Positions 45,394 through 58,351 are shown, counted from the first letter of the stretch. The stretch: DNA of 64,000 nt from Deltaproteobacteria bacterium (GCA_016709225.1 JADJEE010000001.1:1550001-1614000); one strand, 5' to 3'. The notes: generated by a model from the sequence alone, not told the origin. A program made the numbers and translations.

Positions 45394-45972
45394 ATGCCGC
45401 AGGGACGCGTCACGCTGCTCGGCCCGCTGGTGCTGGTGGGCTGCTTCACCTTCAGCCCGCTCGACCCCGACGCCGACAGCGGCGGTGCCGAGGTCGGCGA
45501 CGCCACCCCGACCCCGGGTGTGTGCCAGCCCGGCTGCAGCGTCTCGGCCGACTGTGTGGCCGCCGGCCAAGATGCCACCGGCTGGACCTGCAGCGTGGGC
45601 GCCTGCCGCTACGCGCTCTGCAGCACCGACGCCGACTGCGACGGCGGCGTGTGTCGCGATGATCCCTCGATCGGCGCGCCCAGCTGCGCCTACCCCTGTC
45701 CGCTGCAGGGCTGCCTGCCAGGCCAGACCTGCGAGGGCGGCTACTGCAGCACCGCCGGGTGTAGCAGCGACGCGGAGTGCCTGCCGACCCACGCCTGCGA
45801 CGCGGGGGCGTGCTGGCAGGTCTGCAACACCGACGTCGACTGCGGCAACACCCAGCTCGAGTGCAGCGAGGGCCTGTGCCGCGTGTTCACGTGCACGAGC
45901 GAGAACGACTGCGCCAGCCGCTTCGGCGCGCAGCCGCCCGCGGGCGACGGCTGGGCGTGCGTGCCGGCGTAG
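45394..45972 (+). CDS. Cys-rich lipoprotein
   Basis: A 192-residue lipoprotein, leader MPQGRVTLLGPLVLVGC. The mature part has four or five disulfide-type modules built as C-S-x-D-A/V-D-C...C-x-x-G-x-C (CSTDADCDGGVC, CSSDAECLPTHAC, CNTDVDCGNTQLEC), resembling EB or dickkopf-like Cys-rich repeats common in myxobacterial surface proteins. ATG 45382 is an alternative start; 45394 gives a basic, compact leader. Divergent from the OmpA-like gene, convergent with dnaE. Confidence 0.7.
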   Translation: MPQGRVTLLGPLVLVGCFTFSPLDPDADSGGAEVGDATPTPGVCQPGCSVSADCVAAGQDATGWTCSVGACRYALCSTDADCDGGVCRDDPSIGAPSCAYPCPLQGCLPGQTCEGGYCSTAGCSSDAECLPTHACDAGACWQVCNTDVDCGNTQLECSEGLCRVFTCTSENDCASRFGAQPPAGDGWACVPA

Positions 45973-45996
45973 GCCCGCTGCGGGCGGCTGGCGCGG

Positions 45997-49689
<3,693 letters not shown>

Positions 49690-49925
49690 GGCAGATCGGG
49701 GAGCCTAGCGAACTTTGGCGCGGGGCTGGACCGGCGCAGCGCGCGTTGGAACCGCGTTCGCACGATTGCGGGGGAGATCACCTCCTGCTAGCGTCCGCCC
49801 GCGCGAAGGCCCCGCGAGGCGTCACCAGCGTCACGCGCGGCGACCACCGACCAAGGGGTCGACGCGCTGTGCATCACCCACGCGGCAGCCCAACGGCGCC
49901 GTCACTTCGAAGAGGTCACGTTCCC

Positions 49926-50339
49926 ATGCAACGCACGCTCGCACTCGTCAAGCCCGATGCCTACGCCGCTGGTCACCACGGCGCCATCGCAGCCAAGATC
50001 CAGGAGACCGGTCTGCGCATCGTCGCGATGAAGACCCTACAGCTCTCGCGCGCCCAGGCCGAGGGCTTCTACCACGTGCACAGCGCCCGCCCGTTCTTCG
50101 GCGACCTGTGCAAGTTCATGACCGAGGGCAAGATCCTCGCGCTCGTGCTCGAGGGTGACGACGCCATCGCGCGCTGGCGCGGACTCATGGGTCCGACCGA
50201 CGCCACCAAGGCGCCCAAGGACACCATCCGCGGTCAGTTCGGCACCAACGTCGAGCGCAACGCGACGCACGGCTCCGACGCCACCGAGACCGCCGCCTTC
50301 GAGATCGGCTACTTCTTCGCCGGCCTCGAGCTGGTCTGA
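49926..50339 (+). CDS. ndk: nucleoside diphosphate kinase
   Basis: A 137-residue NDK that balances NTP/dNTP pools by ping-pong phosphotransfer. It has the N-terminal QRTLALVKPDAYA, GPTDATKAPKDTIRGQFG and the active-site histidine in NATHGSD (His115). Length is that of typical bacterial NDK. ATG 49926 is preceded by AGAGGTC; the frame is open upstream without conserved sequence. Followed 139 bp later by rlmN. Confidence 0.95.
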   Translation: MQRTLALVKPDAYAAGHHGAIAAKIQETGLRIVAMKTLQLSRAQAEGFYHVHSARPFFGDLCKFMTEGKILALVLEGDDAIARWRGLMGPTDATKAPKDTIRGQFGTNVERNATHGSDATETAAFEIGYFFAGLELV

Positions 50340-50478
50340 CGCCCCGCACGCCGCGGCGGCTGTCACCGCGACCGATCGGCCACCCGCTGCGCGCCGGCTC
50401 GAGCGCGCACGGCCGGTGCGGTCGCGGACGACCAGCCTGCGCCGCCGTCGACTGTCGGCGACGCCGACTTTCGCTACC

Positions 50479-51609
50479 ATGCCCACCGTGTCCCTGCCCG
50501 TGGCCATGCGCCCACCCGCCCGCGGGCTCCCGCGCCCAGCGGCGCCCAACCTGCGCGGCTTCACCCGCGCGGAGCTCGAGGAGTGGGTTGCGCGCGAGCT
50601 GGGTGGGCCCGGCTTCCGCGCGGGGCAGATCTTCGGCTGGCTGCACCGCAGCCGGGTCGACGATCCGCAGTCGATGACCAACCTCGCCCAGGCCGATCGC
50701 GCGACGCTGGCGAGCAAGGCCACGTGGACGCGCCTGCGCATCGACGCCGCCCAGCAGGCCGTCGACGGCACCCGCAAGCTGCGCCTGCGCGGCGCACTGG
50801 ACGAGCCGTTCGAGTCGGTGTTGATCCCCAACCCCGGCCGCGGCTGGACGCAGTGCGTCAGCTCGATGGTTGGTTGCTCGCTGACCTGCCGCTTCTGCGC
50901 GACAGCTCAGCTCGGCTTCGTCCGCAACCTCGCGACCTGGGAGATCGTCGATCAGGTCTACCAGGCCCAGGACCTGCTCGCGCGCGAGGCCCAGGCCGCC
51001 GGCGCGCGCTGGTCCGATCGCATCACCAACCTCGTGTTCATGGGGATGGGTGAGCCGCTGCACAACTACGGCCAGGTCACCGCCGCGATCCGACTGCTCA
51101 TCGATCCGCAGGGCGCGGGCCTGGCGGCGCGCCGCATCACCGTGTCGAGCGCGGGTCTGGTGCCGGCCATCGAGCGCTTCGCCCGGGACCCGCTGGGCAC
51201 CGAGGTGGGCCTGGCGATCTCGCTCAACGCCACCACCGACGCGGTGCGCGATCGGATCATGCCGATCAACACCAAGTGGAACATCGCAACCCTGTTGGAC
51301 GCGGTGCGGGGCATGCCCAGCGAGGGCCGCCGTCGCGTCACGTTCGAGTACGTGCTGCTGGCCGACGTCAACGACGGCGACGACGATGCTGCGCGACTGT
51401 TCCGGCTGGTTGGCGAGTTCGACGCCCACATCAACGTGATCCCGTTCAATCCCCACCCCGGCACCGAGCTGCGGCGACCCAGTCCGATGGCGGTGCAGCG
51501 CTTCGTCGCGCAGTGCCGTGCCCACGGCCTGCAGGTCCACGTGCGCACGCCCCGGGGTGACGACATCGCCGCCGCGTGCGGCCAGCTCGCACTGGAGGCT
51601 TCGCCATGA
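50479..51609 (+). CDS. rlmN: 23S rRNA/tRNA adenine C2-methyltransferase RlmN
   Basis: A 376-residue radical-SAM enzyme that makes 2-methyladenosine in 23S rRNA and tRNA. The CxxxCxxC iron-sulfur motif is Cys133/137/140 (GCSLTCRFCAT). The C-terminal cysteine required for the methyl-transfer cycle is in RGDDIAAACGQL (about Cys367). NLVFMGMGEPLHNY, AISLNATTD and PFNPHPG are typical of RlmN/Cfr. Start ATG 50479; ATG 50506 would also keep the domain. Its stop overlaps the next gene by ATGA. Confidence 0.95.
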   Translation: MPTVSLPVAMRPPARGLPRPAAPNLRGFTRAELEEWVARELGGPGFRAGQIFGWLHRSRVDDPQSMTNLAQADRATLASKATWTRLRIDAAQQAVDGTRKLRLRGALDEPFESVLIPNPGRGWTQCVSSMVGCSLTCRFCATAQLGFVRNLATWEIVDQVYQAQDLLAREAQAAGARWSDRITNLVFMGMGEPLHNYGQVTAAIRLLIDPQGAGLAARRITVSSAGLVPAIERFARDPLGTEVGLAISLNATTDAVRDRIMPINTKWNIATLLDAVRGMPSEGRRRVTFEYVLLADVNDGDDDAARLFRLVGEFDAHINVIPFNPHPGTELRRPSPMAVQRFVAQCRAHGLQVHVRTPRGDDIAAACGQLALEASP

Positions 51610-52664
51610 TCGCGACCATCTCCCCGTCCCTCGCGCTGCTCGTGTCCCTGCAGGTCGCGGTGCCGAACCTGCACGCGCAAGCGTCGGCGCCCCGCGCCGC
51701 CGCGCTCGTCGAGCCCAGTGGCTGCACACCGGCCTTGCTCGAGGCCGATCGCAGCACGGTTGCCGCGATCACCAAGGCGTTGCGGGACGCCGAGACCAAG
51801 GCCACCGAGGATCCCGAGGCCGGCGACGAGGTCTTGGTCGCAGCGCTCGACGCTGCCGCCGACGCCGGCGCGCTCGTGGCCCGCGACACCGCGGCCCAGG
51901 ACGCGCGGCTGTACGCCCTGCTGGCGCTCGCGCGGGCCCGCCTCACCACCGGCAAGCAGGAGCGCGCGACCGAGGCCATGGACCTCGCAATCGCCACCTC
52001 GGGTGGCCGCGCGCTGCCGGTGAAGCTGTTCGGCCCCGCCGTGATGGCGCTGCACGAGCGCAGGCTGGCGATCGCCAAGGAGCGGGCCAGCACCGCGCTG
52101 ACCGTGACGTGCGCCCACTGCCTGGTCGTGGTCGAGGCCGCGCCGCTGGCGTGTGCGAGCGCGGGCAAGAGCGCCGAGCTCCGGCTCGCGCCGGGCAGCT
52201 GGCGCGTGGTGCTGGTCGACGCCGACAAGCCGTCGATCACGCGCGCGGCCACGTTGACGCTGGGCGACATCGATCGCGCGCGCTTCGAGCTCGCGCCGCA
52301 GGCGACGGCGCCGAACGCCGGCGCCGGCAAGGGCACCAAGTCGAAGCCCCCGCGCGATCCGAACCGGAAGCTCCCGCGCTGGGCCGGCATCGTCGGCGTC
52401 TCGCTCGGCGTGGTCGCGATGATCGCCGGCGGTGTGCTGCTGGGCATCGACGGCCAGTGTGTCGGCGGTGGCGATCCGGCCAAGGAGCTGTGCCCCAAGG
52501 TGAACCAGACCAAGGGGATGGGCGCCGGCGTGCTCGCTGGCGGCGCCGCCTTGGCGGTGGGCTTCGCGATTCCGCTGGCGATCGGCGAGAAGCGCTCCAA
52601 GCAGGTGCGCCCCAGCACCGCGGCGCTGCACCTGGGCGCCGGCAGCGTCTCGCTGCGCTTTTAG
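51606..52664 (+). CDS. exported protein with C-terminal membrane helices, unknown
   Basis: A 352-residue protein with a signal peptide (MIATISPSLALLVSLQVAV). Residues 30-180 are helical; a short strand-rich region (VEAAPLACASAGKSAELRLA, then SWRVVLVDADKP) recalls PEGA-type modules. Two hydrophobic helices near the end (WAGIVGVSLGVVAMIAGGVL and VLAGGAALAVGFAIPLAIG) flank a Cys-bounded loop. This plan is frequent among uncharacterised myxobacterial proteins. Translationally coupled to rlmN, though a functional link is not obvious. Confidence 0.65.
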   Translation: MIATISPSLALLVSLQVAVPNLHAQASAPRAAALVEPSGCTPALLEADRSTVAAITKALRDAETKATEDPEAGDEVLVAALDAAADAGALVARDTAAQDARLYALLALARARLTTGKQERATEAMDLAIATSGGRALPVKLFGPAVMALHERRLAIAKERASTALTVTCAHCLVVVEAAPLACASAGKSAELRLAPGSWRVVLVDADKPSITRAATLTLGDIDRARFELAPQATAPNAGAGKGTKSKPPRDPNRKLPRWAGIVGVSLGVVAMIAGGVLLGIDGQCVGGGDPAKELCPKVNQTKGMGAGVLAGGAALAVGFAIPLAIGEKRSKQVRPSTAALHLGAGSVSLRF

Positions 52665-52696
52665 GCGCCCGGCGGTTCGTGGCACGATCGCGGGAC

Positions 52697-53107
52697 ATGG
52701 CCGCGTCGTCCGAATCCGATCCGCTGCTGCAGGAATTCGCCCGGCTGAGTGCGCAGCTCGATGCCTGGACCGAGGCGTGGCAACAACGTCGAGCGGTCAG
52801 CGGTGCCGCCGTCGCGACGCTGTTCTCCTGCCTGCACACCGGCGAGCCGCTCGCGACTCGCCTCGAGCAGCGGCTCCTGCTCGCCAAGGCCCGCCTCGAG
52901 GGCAAGCTCGCCGACCTCGCCGGCCGCACCGCCATCGCGATCGCCCGCCTCGCCGGCGACGCCGACGTCGCCAGCACCATCGACGCGGTGCGTCAGCACG
53001 TCACGGCGGTCGGCCGCGGCGACGAAGGCTTCGCGAGCAAACGCGCCGAACTCGAGCCACTGGTGGCGGTCTATCGCCGCCTCCTCGCCGCCCTCGCCGA
53101 CGGCTAG
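52697..53107 (+). CDS. small helical protein, unknown
   Basis: A 136-residue soluble protein, mostly alpha-helical, with leucine/alanine-rich amphipathic stretches (LATRLEQRLLLAKARLEGKL) and no Cys motif beyond a single SCLH. No family recognised. ATG 52697 lies 32 bp after the previous stop, so it may be the last member of the rlmN operon. The frame is open further upstream, but that part is out-of-frame shadow of the preceding gene. Confidence 0.55.
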   Translation: MAASSESDPLLQEFARLSAQLDAWTEAWQQRRAVSGAAVATLFSCLHTGEPLATRLEQRLLLAKARLEGKLADLAGRTAIAIARLAGDADVASTIDAVRQHVTAVGRGDEGFASKRAELEPLVAVYRRLLAALADG

Positions 53108-53380
53108 GCGCGGCCTCGCTCGACGGCGTGATCACGCGGGAGCGCGTCCGCCGAAGCTCGTCACGCTCGTCGCACGTCAGCGGCCCCTTCGACCCACTCA
53201 GGCGCGCGAGCGGCGGGGGAGGCCAAGCTCGCCGCGACGCTTGCGCACCGGTGAAATCGTCACCGAGGCGTCGTCGCCCGCCATTCTCACGTCGACAGCT
53301 CCTCGGGCCAGCGTCATCCGGAGCGAGCGTCCCGCCAAGGGGCCTTCTGAACGGGGATGACCCTTCGGGAGACGAACGCA

Positions 53381-54520
53381 ATGACGAAATACACATTCGC
53401 GCGATACTGCATGTTGACGCTGGGCGCGATGCTCACGACCGCGTCGTCGACACGCGCGTCCACGCCTGGGCCAAATCCACCGAGCAATCCGCCCGCAACA
53501 CCGACGCCGTCCGTGATGTGCACCAACGGCACGCTCTTCTTCGATGGCAAGTGCCGCACCGAGCAGTTCTTCCGCAACCGGTTCGTCACGCCCGGAAGCA
53601 CGATGGTCAGCGTCGAGGGAAGCCGCTCGTCGCTGGCCGACGCAGGGGTGATTGTCGTCGAGGCTCCGAACGCGAGGACGGTGCGAGTGCGCTCGGTGGA
53701 CTCCGCGAAGCACCAGGCCATCCTCGTCACGCAGAAGTACATGGACGGTTATGAAGTCCTGAGCGAGTTCACGGTGACCGGCTGGATCGACGACGACGGC
53801 TACGAGCACGTCATCACGACGATCGACCAACCGGACCCCACCTACGCGACAGTTTGGTGGGAGCATACCGCGCGCCGCTTCAGCAACAAGTACACGTGGG
53901 GCACGGACCATTGTTACGACTTCTACGGAGATCCGGTCCCCGGCTGTGGCCCGCTCGTGAGCATCGCGTCGAGCAGCGGTACGGTGTCCTGCGAGGAACA
54001 AGGGGAAGCCTACGGCGACACGGCGTCCAGCGTGTGCCTCGTTGGGCTGGCAGGTGCTACACTCGGGTCACTGGCGAACACGGCGGTGATTGGCGCCTTC
54101 GGGCCACCAGGCTCGACGGGCACCTATGCCAGCGTCGCAGGTCTGGCACTGACTGCAGGCGCAGTGTCCTGCCAGCTCGCGGATTCGCTGTGGTCCGCGA
54201 TCGGCGAAGCGCTCTGCGAAGAGCCCGTCCTCGCGCCCGCTACCCACAACGACCCCCGATCGCTCGCGCTCCTGCTGGAGAGTCGCGTTCCGCCGCTCGG
54301 AGAGGACCCGTGCGAGGAGATCGGCGGGGAACGCTACGACGGGCCGCCCGCCGTCGTCGGGAACAGCTGCTCCGATGTCGAGGGGGGAGACGGGGAGATC
54401 GTCGGCCTCCCCTACTCGGAAGACGACGTGCTCGAGGTCGTGGTCTACGGCGACCCAGTCACGTGCGATCCCGGCCGAGTCATCACCGCAAGCGACAACA
54501 TGTGCATCGTGATCAACTAA
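53381..54520 (+). CDS. secreted Cys-containing protein near RHS locus, unknown
   Basis: A 379-residue exported protein with signal peptide MTKYTFARYCMLTLGAMLTT and a GGGAG ribosome site nine bases before ATG 53381. After a proline-rich linker it has a beta-rich part (TMVSVEGSRSSLADAGVIVV) and a Gly/Ala-rich hydrophobic segment (VCLVGLAGATLGSLANTAVI, then TYASVAGLALTAGA). It ends with acidic Cys-containing strands. Codon use is visibly less GC-biased than in the genes to the left, as is also true of the two immunity genes, hinting at acquired DNA. It stops three bases before the RHS fragment. No family recognised. Confidence 0.6.
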   Translation: MTKYTFARYCMLTLGAMLTTASSTRASTPGPNPPSNPPATPTPSVMCTNGTLFFDGKCRTEQFFRNRFVTPGSTMVSVEGSRSSLADAGVIVVEAPNARTVRVRSVDSAKHQAILVTQKYMDGYEVLSEFTVTGWIDDDGYEHVITTIDQPDPTYATVWWEHTARRFSNKYTWGTDHCYDFYGDPVPGCGPLVSIASSSGTVSCEEQGEAYGDTASSVCLVGLAGATLGSLANTAVIGAFGPPGSTGTYASVAGLALTAGAVSCQLADSLWSAIGEALCEEPVLAPATHNDPRSLALLLESRVPPLGEDPCEEIGGERYDGPPAVVGNSCSDVEGGDGEIVGLPYSEDDVLEVVVYGDPVTCDPGRVITASDNMCIVIN

Positions 54521-54522
54521 TT

Positions 54523-54730
54523 CGACGGACACCACCGGCGCCCCGATCACACCCACCAACGCCAGCGACTCGCCCGCATCCGCCGACACCACGCGCAGCG
54601 TCCGTCCGAGCATGTCGGCCTCCCGTCGCTCCGCAAGGTTGCCGCGCGCGTCGACCGTCGACCACCGCAACAACGTTACCCGAGACGTCCTGCCGCTGTC
54701 GCGTCGCGTGCATCCGAAACTCGCCGCTCG
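54523..54730 (-). pseudogene. frameshifted RHS core fragment
   Basis: 208 bases match the core of both RHS genes (for example 58009-58209), including MHATRQRQDVSGNVV and LAERREADMLGRTLRVVSAD, but a 7-bp duplication (GTCGACC copied in tandem near 54651) breaks the frame. It lies 46 bp beyond the barstar-like immunity stop, on the same strand as the RHS genes. It is the third core copy and marks the far edge of the displaced toxin/immunity cassette. Confidence 0.85.
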
Positions 54731-54776
54731 GCTTCTCGGAAGCGCCTCTCTGGTTCACGGCGCTTCACCACGGGCC

Positions 54777-55241
54777 TCATGAAGCGGGGCGCGGGAGACC
54801 AATCCACTGAGCCAGGACCGCCTGGTCCTTGCCCCGCAGCGTGAGGGACGCGGGGGAGACCTCGATGGCCTCACCAATGAGGTCGAGCAGAGTGGGCCCA
54901 TTCCCCTCCAGCGCGTCGCGGAGGACGTCCTCGTACCAGGACCTATAGTCCGCCTTGACGAGCCCTCTTCCGCCCGCATCGATGATGGCAAGCATCTGGC
55001 GACAGTACTGTTCAAGGGCAGCGTACCCAAGCGCATCGACCATGACTTGGCCGTCTTCGACCTCGATGTCGTAGGGAGGTGCGCCGAGGAATCCGCCGTG
55101 CAAGCAGTCGATAAATGAGTCCAAATCAAAGCCAAAGTATCGAGAGGTCGACAATGGATCGTTCTGCGCAATTCCGGTCGCAACTGCATCGCAGAACGAC
55201 GCAAAATCGCGAGCCTGGTAACCTGATATGAGTACTTTCAT
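54777..55241 (-). CDS. barstar-like immunity protein
   Basis: A 154-residue acidic protein. The first half (MKVLISGYQARDFASFCDAV, then YFGFDLDSFIDCLHGGFLG) matches the barstar pattern, where an F/Y-x-x-NLDALxDCL-like loop binds the ribonuclease active site. The C-terminal half is helical and longer than classic barstar. It begins 5 bp after the end of the severed RHS#1 toxin tip, the usual toxin-immunity order. The partner toxin would then be an RNase, which is inference. Base composition is less GC-rich than the surroundings. Confidence 0.6.
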   Translation of the reverse strand: MKVLISGYQARDFASFCDAVATGIAQNDPLSTSRYFGFDLDSFIDCLHGGFLGAPPYDIEVEDGQVMVDALGYAALEQYCRQMLAIIDAGGRGLVKADYRSWYEDVLRDALEGNGPTLLDLIGEAIEVSPASLTLRGKDQAVLAQWIGLPRPAS

Positions 55242-55246
55242 ATGCG

Positions 55247-55417
55247 TCAGTGCGTATTCTCTACCATGAATCGAATTCCGTCAGGTTCCCCTCGCACGAG
55301 GAGGCGAATCCCACCGAATGCGTGCCGGTTGCCGGCAACCGGATCGATTGAGATCCAGCCCTTGAGTTTTCTTGACAGCAAATGCACGTCGTGAGCCGGA
55401 AGAAGGCGCTGAAGTTC
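55247..55417 (-). pseudogene. severed C-terminal tip of RHS#1 toxin
   Basis: Directly after the TAG of RHS#1 (55418-55420) the same frame continues for 56 codons of protein-like sequence (ELQRLLPAHDVHLLSRKLKG, then ISIDPVAG and a terminal FMVENTH). It ends in TGA at 55247-55249, five bases before the immunity ATG. CAG to TAG would restore one continuous toxin. It is therefore most likely the original toxin end cut off by a nonsense mutation; readthrough or a sequencing error are alternatives. Confidence 0.65.
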
Positions 55418-58351
55418 CTACACCGTCTTCGCCCCGCTGGCGCCGATCTTCTCGACCAGCCCGAAGATCGCCTTGCCTGCCTCTCGTTTCGCCGCCCCTC
55501 CCAAGCCAGCCGTCGCGTGCCCAATATCATCGGCAAGCTGCTGACGCAATGTACGCGGTATCGCGGCGCGAGCGGGATCGTACGGAGAGCCCTTCAGCGC
55601 CGGCGACGGCGTAGTATCCATCCCCTTCGCGGGCGTGGATGACGCGCTCTCTAGGGTCTGCCGAGCCTCTGCCCCGCCGCCGCCGCTGCTCGGCATGTCG
55701 TCCGAGATGCGCAGCACCGGCGCGTCATCGAGCCCCTTCCCAAGTGCAGCAATGTTGTCCGCGCGGCGCCCGAACTTCGCGATATCGCCGAGGAGGGGAA
55801 CGACCGCAAAGCCGGCGATCGCGAGAGATCCAACGCCGGCCTTGCCTCGCTTGAAGTCGCTCCACGTGCGCTGGAAGTTGATGGCATCCATGGCCAGGCC
55901 GGCCCAGGTGAAGCCGAGCCCAACCTCGGCCAAGACGCCGGCGGCACCGCCGTCACGCTCGCGCACGGCATCGGCGACCGCCTTGTGAGCGTCGTAGCGT
56001 CGCCCGAGCTGGGCCTGATGCGCCGCGCGTTCGCGACGCGCTCGTTCTTCGCCACTCGTGTCCGGCGAATACCTCTCGTGGCGCATGCGCTGCTGCGCTG
56101 GCTGGTCGGACGGGAAGCGCTGACGCAGCTCCTTCGCAAGAACCTCGAGCGCCGCGTCGTACTCGGTGCGGTCGCAGCCGTTGCCACACAGCTCCTGCAT
56201 CCGCTGCTGCTGGAACTCCGCCTTCTCGACGTTGACCGCGCTTGCCGAGCGCGGCTTGTGTCCGTCCACGTCGCTGAAGGTGACCGGACTCCCGCGGCAG
56301 TACGCGTACCGGTTGAACCCCCCCGCAAGCCCGATCGGATCCGCCGCCGTCCACCTCCCGAGCCACGGCGCGTAGTACCGCGCCCCATGCAGCGCCAGCC
56401 CCGTCTCGTCATCCCGCTCGCGCGCGAGGTACCGATGCCGCCGCGGACTCACCCCGAGCTCGCTCGTCACCGCGCGCACGGCCGTCGTGCCCCATGGGTG
56501 GTACTCCTCCCGCGAGATCACCTTCCCCGTTCGCTCCACCTCCACCGCCACCGACCCGAGGTGATCCTGCAGCGCGTAGCGCCAGTGCACGACGTCGCAC
56601 GTGACACCCTCGCGCTTGGTCTTGCGATCGATGCGCAGCCCCGCGTCGCCGAACACCTCGGTCTCGGTGCGCTCGGTGACCTGCACGGCCCCGTAGGCGC
56701 CCCGCTTGCCCTTGATGAAGACCTCCACGCCGTCGACGACGCGGCGGTCTTCGACGACGCTGCCGCCCTTGACCACGTACTTGCGCACGCGCACGCCGCC
56801 GGCGTACTGGAAGTACGCGGTCATCGTGCCGATGCGGACGCGATCGAGCTCACCGACCTCGTTCCACCGCAGATCGTCCACGTGCGGCATCGCGAGCATG
56901 TGCCCACCCGCGTCGTGCCGGTACCGCTCGAACAGCTCCGCTTCATGCCGACCGGTCGCGCGCAGGCGGTTGCCGCGATCGCCATACGCGTACACCCGGG
57001 TGTACGAGCCGGCGCCCGCGGCGTGCTCGAGCCGCAGCAGGTTCCCCGCCGCGTCGTAGCGGTAGCGCTGCACGTACTGCCGCAGCGCACCGGCGTCGTT
57101 CGGCTCCGCGGCCACGACCGGTGCGCTCGCGCGCGGCGTCTTGCCGTCGATCTGACCGATGTGCTCGCGGCCGGTCGCCTCGACCAAGCGGTACAGCGCG
57201 TCGTAGCGGTAGTCGTTCACGGCCGCGTGCTTCGCGTTGCCCGCGTAGACCGCAGGACGCGACGCATCGGAGATCCGCACGATGTTGCCGAGCGCATCGT
57301 GGGTGTAGCTCAGCCCCTGCAGCGGCGTGCCGTTGGCCGCCACGCTCGAGCACGACACCAGCCGCTCGGTCTGCGCGTCGTAGCTCAGCCGCGTGGTCGC
57401 GGCGCCACCGTGCTGGACCACCAAGGGTCGACCGAGGTGATCGAACGCATCGACCTGGTACACGGTCGCGAGCTCGCCACCCGCGAGCCGATCGTCCCGC
57501 TCGATGCGCTCGAGCAGGCCATCGTCGGTGTAGTACCGCCGCTGCGATCCGCCCAGCGGCGGATGCACGAGCGTCGCCCGGCCGAGCGCGTCGTGCTCGG
57601 CGATCGTGACCCATGCACCGTCCTCGAGCACGCCGACCGACGCGAGCACGTCGTCGATCTCCGCGACGCGCTCGCAGCCCGCGATCATGCTCCAGTCGAC
57701 CCGCGGTCGCTCGTCGTGCTCGGCGAGCCAGCGCGGCAGGTCGACGAGGCGACGCGTGGTCGCCGTCGCGTTGCCGTCCATGTCGTACGACTCGAACCGC
57801 GTCTCACCGGCGCCGTCGTAGACCCGCAGCAATCGCCCGCGGTGCCGCCCGCCGGCCGGCGCACCGCCCTCGCCGTGGGCGGCATCGTTGGTACCGTCGC
57901 CGTACACCCGCTTGCCCAGCAGCACGCCGCGGCCACCCTCGTGCACCCAGTCCTCGATCGGTCGCCGCAGCGCGTCGAAGCGCCACGTGAACACCCGACC
58001 CTGCGCATCGACGGACACCACCGGCGCGCCGACCACGTCGACCAGCGCCAGCGACTCGCCCGCGTCCGCCGACACCACGCGCAGCGTCCGGCCGAGCATG
58101 TCGGCCTCCCGTCGCTCCGCAAGGTTGCCGCGCGCGTCGACCACCGCAACCACGTTACCCGAGACGTCCTGCCGCTGTCGCGTCGCGTGCATCCGAAACT
58201 CGCCGCTCGCGGCACCCTGCGATGACGCGTCCTGCTCGCGCAGGACCGCCTCCTGGCTCCCGCGCCAAGCGGGCTCGCTCACTCGCCTCGCTGGCCCGCT
58301 CACGCTCACCGTGGCAGTCGCGGGCGGCGCGCGCCATGGCATCGAGCGCAT
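55418..58351 (-). CDS. displaced RHS C-terminal module (RHS#1)
   Basis: A 977-codon frame. From about residue 36 it repeats the core of RHS#2 almost exactly (YD-type repeats such as YTHDALGNIVRI, then ARYYAPWLGRWTAADPIGLA) up to the RHS hyperconserved end. Beyond it the tip diverges: RSASAVNVEKAEFQQQRMQE, a Gly-rich pre-toxin stretch (VLAEVGLGFTWAGLAMDAIN), and KTV before TAG. The N-terminal OmpA and peptidoglycan-binding parts are missing, and the first 35 codons are unrelated filler, so this is an orphan cassette likely silent unless recombined into RHS#2. The stop is probably premature. Confidence 0.75.
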   Translation of the reverse strand: MRSMPWRAPPATATVSVSGPARRVSEPAWRGSQEAVLREQDASSQGAASGEFRMHATRQRQDVSGNVVAVVDARGNLAERREADMLGRTLRVVSADAGESLALVDVVGAPVVSVDAQGRVFTWRFDALRRPIEDWVHEGGRGVLLGKRVYGDGTNDAAHGEGGAPAGGRHRGRLLRVYDGAGETRFESYDMDGNATATTRRLVDLPRWLAEHDERPRVDWSMIAGCERVAEIDDVLASVGVLEDGAWVTIAEHDALGRATLVHPPLGGSQRRYYTDDGLLERIERDDRLAGGELATVYQVDAFDHLGRPLVVQHGGAATTRLSYDAQTERLVSCSSVAANGTPLQGLSYTHDALGNIVRISDASRPAVYAGNAKHAAVNDYRYDALYRLVEATGREHIGQIDGKTPRASAPVVAAEPNDAGALRQYVQRYRYDAAGNLLRLEHAAGAGSYTRVYAYGDRGNRLRATGRHEAELFERYRHDAGGHMLAMPHVDDLRWNEVGELDRVRIGTMTAYFQYAGGVRVRKYVVKGGSVVEDRRVVDGVEVFIKGKRGAYGAVQVTERTETEVFGDAGLRIDRKTKREGVTCDVVHWRYALQDHLGSVAVEVERTGKVISREEYHPWGTTAVRAVTSELGVSPRRHRYLARERDDETGLALHGARYYAPWLGRWTAADPIGLAGGFNRYAYCRGSPVTFSDVDGHKPRSASAVNVEKAEFQQQRMQELCGNGCDRTEYDAALEVLAKELRQRFPSDQPAQQRMRHERYSPDTSGEERARRERAAHQAQLGRRYDAHKAVADAVRERDGGAAGVLAEVGLGFTWAGLAMDAINFQRTWSDFKRGKAGVGSLAIAGFAVVPLLGDIAKFGRRADNIAALGKGLDDAPVLRISDDMPSSGGGGAEARQTLESASSTPAKGMDTTPSPALKGSPYDPARAAIPRTLRQQLADDIGHATAGLGGAAKREAGKAIFGLVEKIGASGAKTV
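56262..58244. repeat. RHS core direct repeat, copy 1
   Basis: About 1983 bp aligned to 59792-61774 at a constant offset of 3530 bp with no indels seen at the points compared and only scattered substitutions (for example near 57548/61078). The right end is sharp after CAGG at 58244; on the left, identity fades between 56262 and 56287. Confidence 0.9.

Noticed and set aside
55261..55536. 91-codon minus-strand frame spanning the end of RHS#1
   Set aside because: It is out of frame with RHS#1 and has Cys/Arg-rich shadow composition; the frame continuing past the TAG is the protein-like one.
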